A stretch of 34,531 nucleotides of DNA, from assembly GCF_036641015.1 (NCBI RefSeq), contig NZ_JAVWFO010000015.1, forward strand, positions 1-34,531, read 5' to 3'. Position numbers and translations under genes: made by a program. Positions 32,490-34,531 of the stretch are shown here, one piece after another. Each line of letters opens with the position of its first letter. The stretch's first letter is position 1. A model generated the notes under the pieces. The model had not been told where the DNA came from. It searched no databases and worked only from the letters and a program-made list of their open reading frames with translations. This stretch comes from Anaerorhabdus sp036641015 (GTDB lineage Bacteria; Bacillota_I; Bacilli_A; Erysipelotrichales; Erysipelotrichaceae).

Positions 32490-33789
32490 TTTTTACCAAT
32501 TCTTTAAATACATCGCCACGTTCTTCAAAATTTTTGAAATAACCATAACTCGCTGCAGCTGGTGACAATAAGCATGTTTTACCATGTGCTGTAATCTTTT
32601 TAGCTAATTTTACAGCATCATTTAGATTATCCACATAAACTGCTTCCTTATTTGTTTTTTGCTTCCAAAGTTCATACATACGCATTCCTGAAGCATACAT
32701 AAATATTACATGAGGTAAATCTTTCTCAACTAAAAATTCTATTAATTCATTATAATCAATCCCACGATCAAGTCCACCAATCAAAACTGTATCAACATCT
32801 TGTAATGATGTAATAGCTTGAATAGTTGATTGACAAATTGTAGAAATCGAATCATCAACATAACGAATATCGTTATATACTCCTACATTTTCTAAACGAT
32901 GATGCAATGTAGTAAATGATTCAATTGCATTTATAAATTCTTCGTCGCTTACATTAAAGAAATGTGACGCAATAAAATAATCAATAGCCATGTTATAAAA
33001 ATTATGATGCCCAATTAAATTAATTTTAGTCTCATCAACAATTAATTGATTATAAGGATTAACCAATGTATTACCAACTGCATAGATATCACCTTCATTA
33101 TTCATCGAAGCAGTAAATGCATTTTTAGATTTAAGTAATTGTTCCTTACAATTAGAATTTATAATTGCAATATCATTATTCATTTGATTTACAAAGACAT
33201 TCTCCTTAGCAAGACAATATTTATCAAAAGTACCATAATGATCAAGATGCTCTTCAAATAAGTTTAATAAAACTCCAATATGTGGAGAATCCTTTGCATA
33301 TTCTAATTGATGACAAGATATTTCAAAAACCACAATAGAATCATCTTTTAGTTCCTTTAATATATCAAAACAAGGAACACCAATATTACCAACTAAAAAT
33401 ACCGATGGATATACAGAATTCAATACATGATATAAAAGTGAACTAGTTGTACTTTTACCTTTAGTTCCAGTAATTCCAATTGTTTGTTTCTTAAAATATT
33501 TTAAAAATAATTGTGATTGACTACTAAGTATATTCATTGGAAATTTTTCATCATTAATCACTATTCCTGGACTCTTCATAACAATATCAAAAACATTAAA
33601 ATCTGTATTTTTTGTAAGTTTAGTTTCACAGTTCTTATCATCTAAACTAATTTCTTTGTCGTCAATTATCGTAATTTTTTGATTTGGTAATACATTCCTT
33701 ATAAAATTAAGTGTTGATTTACCTTCTAATCCAAATCCCCACAATGCAATTTTTTTATTCTCAAATTCTTGAATTAATGCTTGCATCAT
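32476..33789 (-). CDS. murD: MurD-family ligase, probably MurD2 (L-glutamate adding)
   Basis: The 437-residue protein is a Mur ligase. An N-terminal Rossmann-like domain (WGFGLEGKST) is followed by the ATP loop GITGTKGKSTTSSLL (about 105-119) and a central domain with VFEISCHQLEY and LLNLFEEHLDHYGTFDKYCLAKENVF. The C-terminal domain has HHRLENVGVYNDIRYVDDSISTICQST and LSPAAASYGYFKNFEERGDVF. Classical MurD, which adds D-Glu to UDP-MurNAc-L-Ala, usually reads ELSSFQLE and DDSKATN at these places. EISCHQLEY and DDSIST instead fit the MurD2 type, which adds L-Glu. The neighbour is a MurL-like epimerase, whose stop overlaps this ATG (ATGA at 33789-33786), so the two are coupled. AGAGGAAG precedes the start. 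Substrate preference is inferred from motif differences and context. Confidence 0.85.
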   Translation of the reverse strand: MMQALIQEFENKKIALWGFGLEGKSTLNFIRNVLPNQKITIIDDKEISLDDKNCETKLTKNTDFNVFDIVMKSPGIVINDEKFPMNILSSQSQLFLKYFKKQTIGITGTKGKSTTSSLLYHVLNSVYPSVFLVGNIGVPCFDILKELKDDSIVVFEISCHQLEYAKDSPHIGVLLNLFEEHLDHYGTFDKYCLAKENVFVNQMNNDIAIINSNCKEQLLKSKNAFTASMNNEGDIYAVGNTLVNPYNQLIVDETKINLIGHHNFYNMAIDYFIASHFFNVSDEEFINAIESFTTLHHRLENVGVYNDIRYVDDSISTICQSTIQAITSLQDVDTVLIGGLDRGIDYNELIEFLVEKDLPHVIFMYASGMRMYELWKQKTNKEAVYVDNLNDAVKLAKKITAHGKTCLLSPAAASYGYFKNFEERGDVFKELVKNDEI

Positions 33790-34531
33790 TGAAATGCTTC
33801 CTCTACCTTCTCTTTAACCAATTTTAGTAAATGCGATGGAATTTGATGTTCATTATTCCATTCATTCTTAACTGCGTTTATATTTACCATCGGAACTTCT
33901 ATTACTTGATCTAAATACATCATGTAAAGACATCCTAAAGGTTTTCTATTTTCTTTCCTTCTTCTAATACCCAGTGCTAAAGCCACTTGTACTTCTTCTC
34001 TTGTACCTACACATTCAAATGGTTTATTATCACTTAATCCACATAACTCCATAAGTATCGGATATAAATCAGCATTATTAAGTAAATCTTCTCCAAATAT
34101 CGAAATACAGTCTTCATCATCTAAATAAGCAGCCATAAGAATATACACAAACAAACATTTAGCACAGTGATTGCACCATATTTCTTGTTTACTTCCTACA
34201 TTACAGCTCTTAAATACTAAATGATAATCTTTACACATTGAAAATATCTTAGCAATTTGAAGTTCAGATAATGGACGTAACAAACTAAAATATTCAATTT
34301 CGGGAACTAAATATTTTTGGCTATACTCGTTAAAATCTTTCTCAAATTCATAACTCTTTGAATATTGATGATTAACAGTATCATTCAATACCGTTGATTC
34401 ATTTGCGCTAGCTTCATTTGACAAACATATGTAACGTTTTTGGTTTAACACTGCCGCTAATGTAGAAGCAAAAGCAACCATTGCTGAAAAAGGAGTGTGA
34501 CCATTTAAGTATCCTTTTTTGTTCAGTTCTA
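33786..34531 (-). CDS. murL: MurL-like UDP-MurNAc-L-Ala-L-Glu epimerase, 5' end outside window
   Basis: MurL, described in Xanthomonas oryzae, uses ATP to turn the terminal L-Glu of UDP-MurNAc-L-Ala-L-Glu into D-Glu. The visible 247 residues match the family as I know it. KKGYLNGHTPFSAMVAFASTLAAVL comes first, then LSNEASANESTV, NHQYSKSYEFE, and a cysteine-rich segment, SCNVGSKQEIWCNHCAKCLFV, with three conserved Cys. The C-terminal part has FECVGTREEVQVAL. The reading frame is open upstream of the first ATG (34481) to the window edge, and those codons encode family-like sequence (GYLNGHTPFSA). The true start therefore lies beyond 34531 and the ATG at 34481 is internal. It overlaps the MurD-type gene by ATGA. 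The assignment rests on recalled motifs, not on an alignment. Confidence 0.82.
   Translation of the reverse strand, partial: ELNKKGYLNGHTPFSAMVAFASTLAAVLNQKRYICLSNEASANESTVLNDTVNHQYSKSYEFEKDFNEYSQKYLVPEIEYFSLLRPLSELQIAKIFSMCKDYHLVFKSCNVGSKQEIWCNHCAKCLFVYILMAAYLDDEDCISIFGEDLLNNADLYPILMELCGLSDNKPFECVGTREEVQVALALGIRRRKENRKPLGCLYMMYLDQVIEVPMVNINAVKNEWNNEHQIPSHLLKLVKEKVEEAFQ

Noticed and set aside
34481..34531. Frameshift or truncation of the murL-type gene
   Set aside because: The frame continues open with family-like residues to the window edge, so the gene is simply cut by the window.
1..34531. CRISPR array, tRNA, rRNA, transposon or prophage
   Set aside because: No regularly spaced repeats, cloverleaf-like sequence, transposase or phage genes were found; the repeats seen are short and promoter-linked.

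Overview
The window is AT-rich and tightly packed. Shine-Dalgarno sites are strong (GGAGG type), promoters are sigma-A-like, and a T-box, a cre-like site and a mannose-family PTS are present. UGA serves as a stop codon (uppS and the murL-type gene end in TGA), so the code is standard. Together this points to a low-GC Gram-positive bacterium. My best guess, from protein style only, is an Erysipelotrichia-like Firmicute. No tRNA, rRNA, insertion sequence or CRISPR array is visible.

Positions 1-6553 hold an amino-sugar uptake and catabolism locus. It contains a mannose-family PTS (EIIB-EIIC-EIID operon plus a separate EIIA), the SIS enzyme AgaS, the deacetylase NagA and an AraC-type regulator. 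A cre-like site lies just downstream of the EIIB promoter, and a candidate 21-bp direct repeat sits between the divergent agaS and nagA. The expected flow is: N-acetylhexosamine enters as the 6-phosphate, NagA deacetylates it, and AgaS deaminates or isomerises it.

Positions 6608-16410 are a mixed envelope region: two small membrane proteins (one of the DUF4870 type), the RNA-binding protein Tex, an orphan membrane-anchored PASTA protein without a kinase, and a two-gene operon for a secreted glucosaminidase and a membrane-anchored exported protein of unknown function. Positions 16507-17865 hold galE and a small stand-alone protein resembling the middle domain of FakA/YloV.

Positions 17932-24106 hold undecaprenyl-phosphate, phospholipid and translation genes: a DUF368 translocase (PopT type), rseP, dxr, cdsA, uppS, frr and pyrH, in several transcription units. 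Positions 24291-27606 are a hisS-aspS operon behind a His-type T-box. Positions 27610-30281 are a rel (ppGpp) gene followed by a DUF1307-like lipoprotein. Positions 30332-34531 hold apt, recJ, and a murD-type ligase overlapping a gene that runs off the right edge and looks like MurL, the UDP-MurNAc-L-Ala-L-Glu epimerase. The MurD/MurL pair is the most notable content: it implies that the D-glutamate of peptidoglycan is made by adding L-Glu and then epimerising it, rather than by glutamate racemase.
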